DNA of 64,000 nt from Echinococcus granulosus (taxonomy: Eukaryota; Platyhelminthes; Cestoda; Cyclophyllidea; Taeniidae). The stretch spans positions 2,462,714 through 2,526,713 of the forward strand of contig NW_020170381.1 of NCBI RefSeq assembly GCF_000524195.1. The letters run 5' to 3'. This document shows positions 27,001 through 40,400 of this stretch, piece by piece. A program made the translations under genes and the position numbers. Positions within the stretch are counted from its first letter, which is position 1, and each line of letters begins with the position of its first letter. The notes beneath the pieces were generated by a model. It made no database searches, was not told the origin of the DNA, and worked only from the letters and a program-made list of their open reading frames with translations.

Positions 27001-27366
27001 GGTTTGAGAAGATTTTCAAACTTAGATTCATCTCTTTCTTGAGGGACTTCGCCTATTATGTCCATTTTGTGTAGTTCACTTGGCCAGCATAGGTGACTTT
27101 TGAGTTTAGCGGTCAAATTGTCATGGACATCATCCCAGCGTAATCATTTCTTCCTTAAGAAGGGATCTTAAATGTCACTTAAGCATTAGTAAGTGACAAC
27201 AGAAGCAGTTGCACTCTATACGACAATAAGTAAAATTTAAAACGGTCTTTACACATTATCATGCTCGAAATGCAATAAACCTAGACGCATTTTTACCGGC
27301 TTCTTAGTTAAACCAATGAAATTAGTGGTATTAAATCATCCGCTCCCGATCAGCCTTTTTCCGATC
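24060..27366. other. Intergenic region, no gene seen
   Basis: AT-rich, with scattered frames under 100 codons and no recognisable domains. The last few hundred bases must include the POLR3C promoter and 5' UTR. A possible in-frame upstream ATG for POLR3C lies at 27316, but the 27367 ATG fits the family's start better. Confidence 0.5.
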
Positions 27367-30300
27367 ATGTCCGATGCATTTGCTGCCTTGTCAATTTTCT
27401 TGACAAATAAGTATTTTGGGGACAATGCCATGACCATCGTTCGTTGTCTTCAGATACATGGCTCAGTGACACTCAAGATGCTAGAACGCATACTTGCCGG
27501 TCGCTTATCGCCCATCAGTGTAAGCAGCTGTTGACCATTTATCCATGAGATTGCCTCTTCCATTTTGGCTCTTTTGCGGCATAGTGTGATAAAAGTAAAC
27601 CAGGAGGATTTACTTAAGTACGATTTGGATTACCAAGGGATAACAAGACTCGCCAGGTAAACATTTGACTTGATGGCATTTTTAGGATACCAATATTATG
27701 CAAAGTCGGCTTTCTCTTTTATGGACCCGAATCTGAAAATTTACTTCAGATTATTTTCATATCAGGAATGGCAAAAACTTCTGAGGTGTTGCGTGCCGCT
27801 CTTCTTCGTGTATCCGAAGGTATCAAGATATATTTGGTTTAACAAATGTTGAAGGTGATAAGTACAAAGAAGCTGAGGTGTTGGTAGAGTGTTTGGATAC
27901 TCTGGTTAGTTTGGGTGTCATCAGAGCTTCCACGAAGTCAATGATTTTGCACCCACTTGAAGAGCATGTTCAGTACGAACGATTTTCACTGTCAAAATCA
28001 GATTTGCTCGGTGCGTTTTTCTTCAGTCAATACTATTTATCATTTAACTTATTTGGACCTTTCTCCTTCTCATATGTACGAGCTTGCTTAAGTATAAGCT
28101 AATCCATTCTCCTTTACTTCTGTCCATTTTGCTTTCCATTGGCTGTCGCTGCATGTCAGGCTCATTCACCTGCATATTAATTAATGATAATTTTATAGAA
28201 AACCTACGCAAATTTGTTGCCAGTGGTGCCACTTACAAGAATTTTCACCGCTTTCTACCCGTAAGTTTCTTGCCGGTAAAATATTTTTCAATAAATTATA
28301 TGACCACTTATGTGCGTCTGTGTTTGCCTTATGCAGACTCCGAAACACTCAGTTGAATGGGATCTTATTTTGGCGCCTTGTGCCGATTCATTGGAGGCCC
28401 TTTGGCGTGATCACTTAATTTCCCGCCTTGCTGCTGAAAGAATAGATGAGGTGAGGGACGCTATTTTAACGTGATCACTGCAAATGGTTAAATGGTATTA
28501 CCAATGAGACTGTTTTGTTTCATTTCTTTTTTTTAAACAGACAGCTGGGGATGTAATGTCGAGGATTTTGCACGTCGCATTCGCATCCAAAGAGCACAGT
28601 CACGTGATGTCTCCCTCTTCCGAGGCTGTTGATCATTCACAGGTTCTTTTTACCGGTTCTTATTTCTCGTCCCTTCTTACAGTGATTTAATTTCTTTTAC
28701 CATTTAGCACTATGTCTCCTGCGTTCATTTTCACTGTCTCTTACTTTGAATCCATCCTACAGGTAGTTCAGAGCTTCCGTGATCCTCCCAATTATCTCAA
28801 TTCCTACTTAACCCTTCTTCTGGACGATCCAGTGAGCTTCGATTAACAAATTTAATACAGTCTTCAGTCACCTTTAGTGTTAAGAGTCCCGTTTTGCTAT
28901 TTAGATGTCTCTTTTAGAACAAAAACCCGGAATAGCGGGAGGAATATACATATGTCGTATCCTTTCAAAAATTTTAAGGTTACAGTGTCCTTTTTTGCTC
29001 CGCTTTACTTATTTGGTTAAGTTTTCCGTGACTAGTATTTTCAAATTAGCTTACAAGAAGGTTGTTAGGGGCATTCTGGTCCGTCATATTGAAAACATCG
29101 TGCAGGTCCTGTGAGTTTTACCATTTCTGGCTGCTGTGCGATCACCTGGTGACAATTTCGTTACCTCGACATTACTATTGCAGCTTTGAAAACGCAGGTG
29201 TTCGAATTTTCCGTATCCTACTGACTGAAGGCTACCTCCCCTATGAAACTGTACGCCCGTTTCATTCCTCTTCTTACCACCAATCTGGCTAAATCCCAAT
29301 GTTTTATTATTCGTTGTTGCAGTTAGAAAGACGTCTTTTGATACCTCAAAAGGAATTTCGCAAGATTCTTCCACAAATGGTTGCAAGTCAATTCGTTTCG
29401 ACCACTGTAAGTGCTTGCCTGTCGATGGGCTTGTGCCATTCATCTTCTTGCTTTGTGCTCTTTTGAATGCTCTTTCTAGGCTCTTTTTTTGTCGCTAGCT
29501 TATTTGCCGGTAATACACGGGATCGATTAGCTCGTACACCTTCCGTACTATTAAAATACATGCTCCAGTCCACTTCGCGCATGTTCAAGCTTCGTTATTT
29601 CTACAAGAAGAATTCCTATCACTGTTTATGTTGTTCTATCAAACCAATATCAAATGGTTGGATTTAACGTGCTAAGAATTTAATGACTTTGATCACAAGG
29701 ACAAGTTATTCTATATTCTATGGAACAGCCCTATTTCATCTGCGATGATGCAAGTTAGTCTAAATGGATTTGGTAGCACCATACACATTGCCGTCATTCA
29801 CCCATAGGAATTTTCTCGAGCAAAAGACTTCAATGCAGACACTGTGGTCTGCCTCTATAGTGTAAACCTCTCCATGGTGGCGCGACTAACGGTCGAATAC
29901 GCGCAGCACTGCATCCTCTGCTTGGCCACCCGTTCTGACGCTGAATTGAACGCCAAAAGGTGAGTTATCGGAAAGGCCACATGACAAGGTCGGCCTTTCG
30001 GTATATAGGCTCACTCAACTGTCCCCCCTAGCTTCCCGAAAAAAAAAACAAGGAGTTGGTGTTCTAATGCCAAAACTGTGGTCTTCTCCATCTACTATCA
30101 ATACGTAGCGTTTAGTCGGCACCTTAGTACTTTCAAAGCAGTCTGAATTCGGTCATATAGCGTAAACCACATCTTGCTTTTTAGATTGCATCTACTTTTA
30201 CAAGGTTGTGCTCCCTGTATTTCTTGATTTTCGAATAGGAATTTGGCACTGGTCTTTCCAGTACGGATTTGGTATAAAGGCATATGACAGTTAGTGATTC

Positions 30301-30711
30301 GAACTGTTAATTGATTAAAAGTGAACTTTGACATAGACCGTTTCTATCTCTACAAAGCCGCTTAATAGATCAACGTTACTATGTGGAGAGTATGATCAGC
30401 AAGCATCAGGCTGAAATCGCCAGGTTGGAGGGACAAGAGGAGATGGGCGAGGGCGTAGACGAGGAGATCGAATCTCACAGGGAGAGTGTACAGGCTCTAC
30501 AGAACAGCCTCACGCCGGCTGAGATCAACCAACTCTCCACCCTCTCCAACCGCCTTGCGAAGTGAGTTGAACTTGTCTTAGGCTTGGATTGGTTTGTAGT
30601 AGATCATGGTCTCCATCTTTGTTTAGACTTGGAGCCGCACAGTGGGAGGCTGAAACGGCGTGGTTTGTCGCCGACCTCTATCTTCGACTTTATTTTGATA
30701 CGGAAGAATAG
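27367..30711 (+). CDS. POLR3C: DNA-directed RNA polymerase III subunit RPC3
   Basis: Exons: 27367-27519, 27550-27656, 27686-27819, 27855-28010, 28160-28260, 28337-28450, 28541-28642, 28763-28831, 28905-28978, 29069-29110, 29184-29250, 29323-29406, 29808-29959, 30358-30561, 30627-30711. All phases join and give 547 aa, close to human POLR3C (534). RPC3 belongs to the RPC3/6/7 subcomplex of nuclear RNA polymerase III that helps open promoters and start tRNA and 5S rRNA synthesis. Winged-helix regions are evident in order: an N-terminal helix block (NKYFGDNAMTIVRCLQIHG), a middle block (LTLLLDDP, GIAGGIYI), then ENAGVRIFRILL, VVCLYSVNLSMVARL and a C-terminal coiled coil (MISKHQAEIARLEGQ ... LTPAEINQLSTLSNRLAK). 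The first three introns are 30, 29 and 35 nt. The gene converges on PSME4. Confidence 0.9.
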
Positions 30712-31418
30712 AGCGCTCTTTTATACCCGCTGGATTTGTAAATTTTGACGAGGGTGTATCGTTTCAATGACCATGATTAGATATGTTCAAGGAATATGCC
30801 GCTTGATGTTCTGGGCGCGAGGGGATACAAATGCTTCAATTGTGCGAATTCCAATGGTTTAGTCGTCACCTCCTCATTTCTGTAACTAGCAAGATTTCTT
30901 AAGCTTAAAGTCCAACTGTGGGAATCTAGAAAGATTATTTACTCTCTAGGCGGTGAATAATGTTAATGTTTCTGAATGGAGTACTTATTTCCACACAGCA
31001 AATGACCCGTATTATTCGCCGACTGATAACGCAAGATTTGAACATTCTTCCGTGGCACGTAAATAAGGCAAAGATGCTTACGGCACTGGTTAAGCATTCC
31101 GGTTTCTCGTTTCGAATCGGTAATTCTATCACCGCGAGTGCGGGTGAACCGCCATGTACTCTCACGCAAGTGACGACTAGGGGAAGTCGAGAACTCCCAT
31201 GATGTTTTAAACAAGGGAATTTAATCAAACGTAGTATATGATTCCGGTGTATGTATATAAAGCATGTTTGATACGCACATATCTCGATAAAAAAGCGCAT
31301 GCAAAGCACTGTTTGGTAAAGAAATGCGGCGATTTTTCTAAGTGGAAGCTTCCTCCTCTCACCCTGAGTGACAAGGAAGGACGTGTGGGAGAGAGAAAAG
31401 GAGGGATGTCGATACTTC
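30712..31418. other. Short region between convergent POLR3C and PSME4 stops
   Basis: 707 bases separate the two stop codons, so both 3' UTRs lie here and may overlap. I see no strong AATAAA at the expected distance on the + strand. An 80-codon + frame at 30960-31202 has no family resemblance. Confidence 0.5.
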
Positions 31419-34400
31419 TCAGACGTAGTAGCTGACGGAGGGGGCAACCGAGAGATAGGCTTCAAGTTGCGCTTCGGAGAAATTGGTTCGATCCCAGTGG
31501 TGGCAACGCGAGTAGGCTGTGAGGGTGTCAGCGACCGACTTGGCAATCGGCTGGGGGTCGTGAGCGTGCTCCGCCACCTCGGTGATCACCTCAGGCAGGT
31601 AGTGGGGCGTGTCGTGCTCGCGGGCCTTGATAAAGGCACAGAGGCCCAGCACGCCTGCGTGCCGGCGGCGTAGCTCCCTCTGGCCTTCCTTTGTGCTTTT
31701 TTCGCCGCCCTGTCTCCTCAATTCCACCCGTGATTCCTTCACTAGATGACGGAACCACTGGTCCTCATACTACAACCAAGATATTTCAGTCAAATCAATC
31801 CCATCTTTGGTTGTGTGCAAGTCTGCGCTGGTCGATGACTCACTTTTAAGATACCGAGTTGCAGAATGTAGGCGATGGCGTCGGAGGCATCGCGAGCCAC
31901 CTCAATCCAGGGGTCGGTGAGAGCCTCATTGAGATGGCTCTTCAAGCGCGCACGAAGCTCCTTGCCGTGTGCATCACGTCGCCAGAAGGAGCAGATGTTA
32001 CACACAACTAGACGTCGCACCAGCTTCAGGCCGTATATGCGAGTCTTCCAGGAGCTGTGCAGCAAGAAGACCTCCACAATGTCCAGCATGCGGTTGGCCT
32101 GAGTTAGGGACAACTCTGCGCATGTGTGCCCCATTGAGACCTTTCCATAGAGGGACCGGAGCGCGGTGGCTATGCACTTGTTGAGCTCGTTTTTGCCGTC
32201 TTCGTTCTTCACTGACTTGCCCGCGGTCCAGAAGAAATTGCTGCTTGACACGACATCTGCAAGGAGGGGAGCTAGAAGAAGCAGGACGGCGTCACGCGAC
32301 GCACCCACTGATTCTAGAGCGGGGTTTGTGGAAAAGGCACCGTTGATGACTCTCGGAAGAACCGAGACCAAGGTGCTCAAGCGTGCTTTGATCTGTTGCG
32401 AAACCAACCACTTCATCCTTGAGGAACAATTCAACAGCTCCTGTGAAAAGGGTTTGTAAAATTAGAGTGTTTTAAAAATTAACCAATGAAGAAAACCAGA
32501 ACAACGAACCGGTGTGACAGGGGTGAGTTTTTCAACAGCATTTGCTAAAAGATCATTTTGTAGAGCAAAGCTCTTTTTCGAAGGAACAACCCCCTTGAGC
32601 ACCAAGACAGTCAACGAGTCTCGTACAAGTAATGGCAGAAACTAGAGTAAAGAGAAAATTGTAATAGTTGGAAAATTCACATATTTTGCACAGACAGCAG
32701 GGTTCTCACGCGTCTCATGACGAATTCCGGTCCAACAACGGCGTCAGTGAGCAGTTCGGCGGCAGCGGAGGCGGCCAGCGGCTCAATCAGTTTGGCCTCC
32801 AAGAGCGAGGAGACAAGATGCTCGGAGGTCTGCGGGCAATCAGTGCTGGGAGTGGCGGCGTAGAGACGCAAAGTTGGGGGTGCTTCCATGAGGGTGGCAT
32901 CAAAACCTGCAGAGGCAAAGACACCGGCAGTAATACTGGCGTCTTCGCGGGTCCACAAGGAGACGCTGCAGGCAAGGGTCTCCCATGCGTCACTCCCCGC
33001 TGCATGAACGTGCTTCAACAGGTGCAGTGCGCCCCACTCCAATTTCAGTACGAGTAGAAGCGATACTTGGTACATCAAGGCGCGACGCTGTTCCAAAAGC
33101 GGAAACAGGCGTCGCCCCAAACACACAGGGCATTCGCCGTGCCCAGCAGGAACGCGGTGGCCGCAGTGATTCACTGGAGCTTCACACTTATCATCAATCT
33201 GTAAATGGAAATATTGACTTCCATTTTGGGACCGTTTTTGCTACCTGCAGCCCTCACTACAAGAAACTGCTACTTTGCGGTGGTAAAATAGTAACACCCC
33301 ATTTTCCACCAAAAAACACCGTGGGAGAAAACTCAGTGTACGTAACTTATTAACAGCTCATCCCGTTCAAGGCATAACCCTAAACATGTAACAGAAGCTC
33401 CAGTAAATGACATTGACCACTACTAGTAGTTGCAACGCCAAGGATGAAATCACAACTGTGCCAAATGAAGCGCAATCAAGCGATCGAGACTCGAGGGAAA
33501 CAAACGGCTCTAGTAGTTACCTCGGATACAGCAAATAATTCGTTTTGATTATTTCCATTGACATCCGATGCAAGTTCACAGAAGAATCGCCAAATATATG
33601 ACAGGTAAATGAAATGTTGGAGGCATCGGTCAGCGTAGATTTTCACAAAAAACATAATAGGGAAGGGAAGACGAGTCTTAGGGCCTGCACAGTCAGTATT
33701 TTGCTCTGCAATCATTGGACCATCAATGTTGTGATCGTCCATGGCATCAGTACGGTTCCAAGTCTCGGAGAGTATCCTATATGCTTGACGATCATTCATT
33801 GACGTATCGCTGGCGCTATTTCCGTCATTCGGTGTAGAGGTGGTCCCAAACGTGGCTGAAAATGATCCACCTAAAATTGTACAGTCGTAGGCTGGTTACT
33901 GTTCATAGGACACGAAGGCAGAGGAGTTATGGTGGATATAAGAGGGAAGAGGCGCACACCTACGGCGGTTGTGCCGGAAGTGATAAATATGACACCATGG
34001 GGAGCCTCGAGAATGGGTTGGGTGGAAGCGAGCTGAGAGGCGGCCTCGATGGACACCAGAAGGCGGGGCAGTACGCGGGCGAAAAGGGCAAGTCGAGCCT
34101 CGCGGGGCCAGTCGAGAGAGCCTGCCAACAGCCCCTGAAGAGCGTGGGTGGCTAGTGTCGGGCCTACGAACTCAGTCACGCCGTCCATCTGCTTTGAAAG
34201 CGCTGGCTGAATCAGCGCCATGATAAAGTCCTCCAGGCGTTGCAAGAAGGGTCGAGGGCCGAATGCTGCGATCACCGTGGCGACGAGAAGCCAGACGTTC
34301 TCCTCGATTTTGGAGTCACAGCGGTGGAAGTAGAGGAATTGGCGGCTCAATTGGAACCAAAACTCGCGCTTCGCAACGTGATTAGCGACCGCTATGAGAC

Positions 34401-37400
34401 CTGAGCGCAACTCCTCCACATCCTCCGGCGACATCGACGAACAGTCCATCTCTGATCGCGGTTTCAGCCACTCCTCGGCATCACCGAACCTCACCAACTC
34501 GCTCTCGTCGGGGCCCGAGAAGGTAGGATAGGCTGGAGTATAGAGAGGATCCACCCACGTCTTTGGAGGTTCAAAGTAACTGCAATTTTAAAAAAAGATC
34601 TATTTATTTATACTCTCCCCTCTAATGTGAAAAGCGACGCCTTTGAGATTCCAACCTTCAAATGCTTGAAAACTTGAAGGATGAACCGAGGTGAAAGAAC
34701 ACTAAAACTGATGGAAGATATTAATGCTAGGGCGAAAAAAGGTGCTGTGTTAAATATTTTATCGGTGTTTTCACCTCATGTCTGAGAAAACATTTGCCAC
34801 TTTCTAATCAAGGTGGTATCATTCGACGCCAATTCGGTCCCTACGTAGTATGTTTAGCAAGTCTTTATCAGATCTGTGTAGCGTCTTCAGGGGTGTCGTT
34901 AAATCCAATTACTCAGGTGTAAATAGCCGTCTCGATTGAACCCTCGCACAACTGCCCTTGTTTGTGAGGGAGAAAACAAGAAGCTAAGGTCCCATGGGAA
35001 AATTTTTTTGAGTGTAGCTCGGTGGCTGTAGCAAATAAACATTCCCTTTAGGCCGTTGAATGGGTGCAATGGCACGAATTCACAATTGCAATTTCAAGCA
35101 TTGTCGAAACTACATATCCTATCACCCTCTTCCTCATCCGTGATGCGTTTTCAACAGTCCTTAAAGCTGGTTCAAACACGAACTACGAGGGCAAATCCGA
35201 TACAATTCACAGGATTTTGAGAAATTATAAAAAACGCTTCCCTTTTGGTAAACAGACTCACAAGAAGGGCTGACTGAGATTGTAGATGTGATTAGCACGC
35301 GTGAAGTTGGTCTTGGAGGAGAGGCATTCGAAGCGGGGCTCAAGCATAAGGCCGGGAGCGTTGCTGTGGCAGGAAACTGGTAGGTCCACGGCACCCGGAT
35401 CGACAAAGATGTGTTCAAAGGCGTGCGAGCGCAGCAGGAAGAGCCGAAGGTAGGATGCAATAAAATTGGCTGCAGCTGAGGCGAGACTAGTGTGCTGGGA
35501 GGTGAGAAAGTCCAGCACCTTACCCACTAGGGCTGTGCGCGGCGGCGGTGGTGGTGGCGCAGTGAGCTTGAACTCGGCGCCCCCCGACTCCTTCGGTAGG
35601 GCTGCCTCCCATACCGCATTGTCCGAGTCGTCGGCCATGAAGGGGTAGCAAGAAAGGATGTGTACCACCGTCATGTAGTTGGCCGTGGTATCTGCGTGCT
35701 CCAGGCACTCGGTGTAGAGCGCATTTGTGAGGAATCTGTAGGCCTCTCGACGCAGGGCCATGGTATCAACCAGCAAAAAAGGAGTCTCTTTCACCATGTT
35801 CGCTTCTGACCCGCCTAAGACCTTGAACAGGCTCAGAGCATCCACTATAAGACGCCGCAAAGGTGAATTGTGCGGATGGGCCTCTACTTCGAAGGAGACG
35901 GGAAAGTAAAGCGGAAAGTGGTGGCCTTGCAGTAAACTAAAAGATGCCTTAATTACGTGGGAAATTTCTTCCTGATCATTATAACGCTCTGTGAGTTGGG
36001 TCTGTGAGAGGCCTGGTAGTATGGATGAGTCAGAGGTAGAGCGAGGACTGACGCTAGGGAAGAGTGCTGACTTGGCAAATGCCACCCAGATCTCTGCCCA
36101 AAGCCGGGGATTTATGGAGCTAATTTCCCATACGAAACGGATATCTTCAAGAAACTCGTGCAGGATGAAAATGGCCCTTTTTCGGCGATAGCTCTGAGTC
36201 CGATACACTGAATTCTCACTACTGAGAAAATCAGGACCACATAGTTTTTTGAGCGTATCCACGGTGAGCTGTGCAACCAAGCACACTGCCTAAAAGGTGA
36301 ATAATGTAGTTTGAAGGTTTCACTGAAGAGCCCAGGCGGATAAAAGTGGACGTAGACACCAAGAATGAAAGGAAGTACCAACCCCAGGTATGTAGTAGCC
36401 GGCACCTGTCTTGAAGACCTTCATAGCGAGCTTAAAGACGCCATTCTTGTTGGAGGTGAGGCCAATACGAGCACATATATCGACAAGACGCAGGGACTGC
36501 GAATTAGCGGGCAGTCGACAGCGTGTAAAGAGTGCGGTGGCTTCGGAGCCTGGCCATACGGCAGCTGAGTGGAGGACAGTGCATACGAAGTTTGTATGCT
36601 GTTTGCGCGCACACAGGAGCCAGGCCAGGGGTAAGTAGCTCATGCCGAAGCAGCCACCCCCGCCGCACCGCAATGAGGGTGCCTCACCATCCGCATAGGC
36701 CGCCAACAGCGCCCTCGAAGTGCCGTGCATTCCACAGATTTTATGCACTTTGGCAGGCAGTAAGGGGGATTTGTCGAACAAAACCCCGCTGTGACTACCA
36801 ATGTTGACTTCGAGGAGGGAGAACATGCAAGTGCTCAAGGGTTCCCACAATTTCAAAGAAATATTAGCACAAGCTGTGGCAACGACTTCGACAATGCTTT
36901 CAAGGCTTTCCTTACAATAAAGAGTGCCAATAACACTTTGACCGCTCGATCGAACTGAAACAGAAGTAGTAAAAAACGATTTTACAGTTGATATGAGACG
37001 CAGTCACCAAACGATACTACTGCATTCACCAGCGCAAGGTAGTGCCGAAAACAAACTAGCCTTCTTGATATTAACAGTAATAAAAGGGTTGGTGGTACTA
37101 ACCCGATGAATTTGCAAAGCGTGTATCACATTTGGCAGAGAGTTTAGCAAAAACGTCCAGGAATTCCAGACCCACACGGAAAATTTGTTCTCGTAGACAA
37201 GATCCATCCGATGCAGCAGGCACATCAAAGAAGGGGATGTTGAGTTTGAAGGTGTCACTAGCGCCACTCAGCGGTGCACTCAAAATGTCTGAATGGGTTA
37301 CCTCCAACTCAGTGCACACCTTTTTCACGTACTCGACATCGGCGTAAGTGATAAGTCTTGGTTTAAGACCCTCAAACATTCCTGCAGCAATGTTCTTCAT

Positions 37401-40400
37401 CCAGGTGGCCAGGCTGATGAGGAACATCCGCTGCAGTGAGGTGCAGAATTGACCCGAGGTACGGGACAGCCGAGGCAGGTTCTCCTCACTCTCTTCCACC
37501 GCTACTGTCACTTCATCTGCAATGTATGCACGGAGCTCTTCAGTGACGGCGGAGATCTTGGTCAGAGTTGGCAGAAACAATGCACGAACGACGTGTTCGG
37601 CCACAGCAAAAGACTCGGGTGTGGGGTAATTCCAGTGGGAAGACCTCATCATTTCGCGCCACCCAACGTACGGCGTCCACAGCGGATCATTAAGATAGGC
37701 CGATTGGGCGAGTGCACAATGCGCATCTGAGTTGAAGACGTCCACCTTGTCAAGGTTGAGAGAGAACGTCACAAGACGAAACATTAACACACTGGCGCAC
37801 TCAGAGGCGACCTGCGCGAGTTCAGTAGAGGGCGGAAATGCGCCATCCGCACCGATGGAGATAGTCAGGAGGCGAGAGAGAACATCAATTATGGGGTTAA
37901 TGAAATCAGTTTGAATCAAAGCCAAATGAGAGGGTACGAGGGCACACAAATAGGCCGGCACAACACCGAGCAAAGTGAGAAAACGTGGTTCCACTTTCGA
38001 TAAATGTGTGAGACCGTTTTCTGTGACAGAAAATAACCTAATATTATCAGTGAGCAGTGGCAAGGAATGTCTGAGGATTGCGATTGGGGTATTGTTTACC
38101 ATTATCAAGCTCCTCAAAGAGATGGAAAAAGCGCGGCCAGAATTGGCGCAGGGCGAAGAGCGCGATATCGGACTCGGGAAGCTGCCCACCTCCGTCGACA
38201 GCGACGCCGCGACGGCCGCTGATGAGCCAAAAGAGCATGGCGCTGAGAAGGCGGATGTTGGCGGTGTTCCAGTGGTTTTGAAAAATTGCATCGGTAAGGA
38301 TCTTGACGAGACGAACGCGAAGACGTGGGACGGGTGAGGCGGAGATGGCGAGGGAAACCCCGAGGCTCGCGAGTGAGGGGGAGAGATCCCGTATGCACCC
38401 AGTTCTCTGCTCCGTCTCGTTGGCGGCCACGTGAAAGTGCGGCGCCTCGTTTTCAATCACCATAACATGTAACACCTGCGAGTATATCTGCACAACAAGA
38501 TCCTCTACATCCACATTTGCCCTCGCCACTTCGCTGGCCTCGAAGCCCAGTTGCATCATGCGTCGCAGATTCTGTTCCCCATCCTTATTTCCCTTCCCAT
38601 CTACCGGCATTCTAATGGAAAGGATTGATGAATCCTCAACTGAGAAGTCTTGCATTGGTATTGTCAAGACTACAAACGACAGTAGTGGTAGAGCTCAGGC
38701 TGTGCTTACTCAATAACGGTGAATATGAAGTAAAAGAGCTCACAGAGGGTGTTAAGAGCCAAGATGCTATGGTGGAGACGATCACGGTGGTTTGGGTCGA
38801 GATTGATGAGGCAGCAGCGCAAAATGCGCGCCACTAGAGTTCGTCCCTCGGGGTATGACATGGAATAGAGATGTGAATTTATGTATTTCCTCAATTCGAC
38901 GGTCTGCATCCTTGGGGTCTGTGGGAGGTGTGAGGAGAGCAAAAGCACCAAACAATGGCTCATTGGAAGGAGGTAGTGAAAGGTCTGTGGATGAGGTGAA
39001 TTACCTCGGCGGTGTAGTTGTGCGGTTGGTCGGTGGGCTGACAGCCGATAGCTGTGAAGTCGGACCGTTCTCCAGGGAGGCCAAGAGCAGTGAGGTAAAC
39101 AGCGGCGTTGGCGAGAGCCATTAGTGGTCGCGTGACGCGCAAAGGCAGCTCCGGTGAGAGGATGCCCGCCTCTAGGCTCTCCAGGAGACGCGGTAAGAGG
39201 AGACGCGGTCGCAGAGCGGCAAGATTTTGGATGGAAAGTAGCGCCACTCCCAGACCAGTGTCAGCGAAGCTGGTGTAAATATTGGTGTACAAGCAAATAG
39301 GTAGTAGGATGTCCACCAAGTCATCCACTTGCTCCCGTGTCAGTTTCACCTGCAAGCAGTTTGGGAGGAAGGAATCACATTAAAGGCAGAGACTAATTGC
39401 TTTAACAAGATGAAAGGGAAGGGTTTCCTCCTTCACAATTTACACAGGACACAAGTCTCCATGAAACAACTTCAAAGATCAGAATGATACTAGAGATAGT
39501 GAATAATAAGGCATTTAAGGGTCTCTAGCTAATACTACACCCCGGAAGCATCAAGAAGAGCCCAAGCAACTGGAGGGTAATTGTATGGATGTCTTTTGCA
39601 TGCCTTGAACAAATCATATGAGAGAACTAAACGACCATTGTAATGAGAGCGCGATAAGAGTGGTGGAAATGACCAAAGCCAAACAAGGATACATTTTTTG
39701 CCAAATCCAGTTATGGATAATAACAGGAATAGAGAAACCTACCCAGTTAGTAGGTTCCCCATAAATGGTAGCGATTTCGGGACAGGCATTCAGCTCCCAT
39801 TGAAGTCGCGTTCTCAGAACAATGAGGAGATGGGCGCAAAAGAAGAGGAAGGTAGGCGTGGAACTGTGCCTTGTCGAGGGGTGATAGATACACTTGCAGA
39901 CCTGAATTGAAAACAACACCTAAAATAAGGTAGCATACAACTTTACATGTGTTTGACACATGTACCGCTTTGCCTCTCAATAAGATTGGGTCCGCCTTGG
40001 ATAAATGGTTCCTCATATGCTCGAATGGTGAAGCGAGTAGGGAAGGGGCTACTATTAATATTACGAATAACAAATTTCTTTTCTAAAATTCGAGTGTCAT
40101 TTCCACTATATTGTGCGCGGAAAAGTAAAGAAGGTAATGTAAGACCTACTTCGAAAAGATCACGTAGCCTATCGATGGTGCTCGATCCTGGCCCAATGGA
40201 AAAGACAAGGATGTCGGCGATATGCGACATGACGTACCGGCCACGATCGCCGAGGACGTTCTCGGGGGAGAGGTTTAGCATAAGAAAATTGAAGATTCGG
40301 TCCAAATGCGGCTCCCAATCAATCCTTCCCGGGAATGCCAAAGCCAAATACCTGAGGAGCGAGATTACCTCCTAAACGCGTAAACACAGTGTCAATGAAA

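Noticed and set aside
29467..29667. 66-codon + strand frame in POLR3C intron 12
   Set aside because: POLR3C exons 12 and 13 join in phase and align with the family without it.
32676..32692. Use of the later GT (ATATGTGAA) as donor of PSME4 exon 16
   Set aside because: It leaves phase 2 and breaks the frame of exon 17; TCT/GTGCAA keeps phase 0 and the family alignment.
37098..38456. Single 452-codon minus-strand frame as one exon
   Set aside because: The first third is out of frame with PA200. A PA200 exon in another frame covers 38100-38611, and an intron (38021-38099) separates it from the exon at 37103-38020.
39943..40145. Downstream half of the minus-strand frame at 39943-40347 as PSME4 coding
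   Set aside because: It is open but does not align with PA200, whereas splicing at GAA/GTAGGT to the exon at 39901 restores the IYHPS motif in phase.
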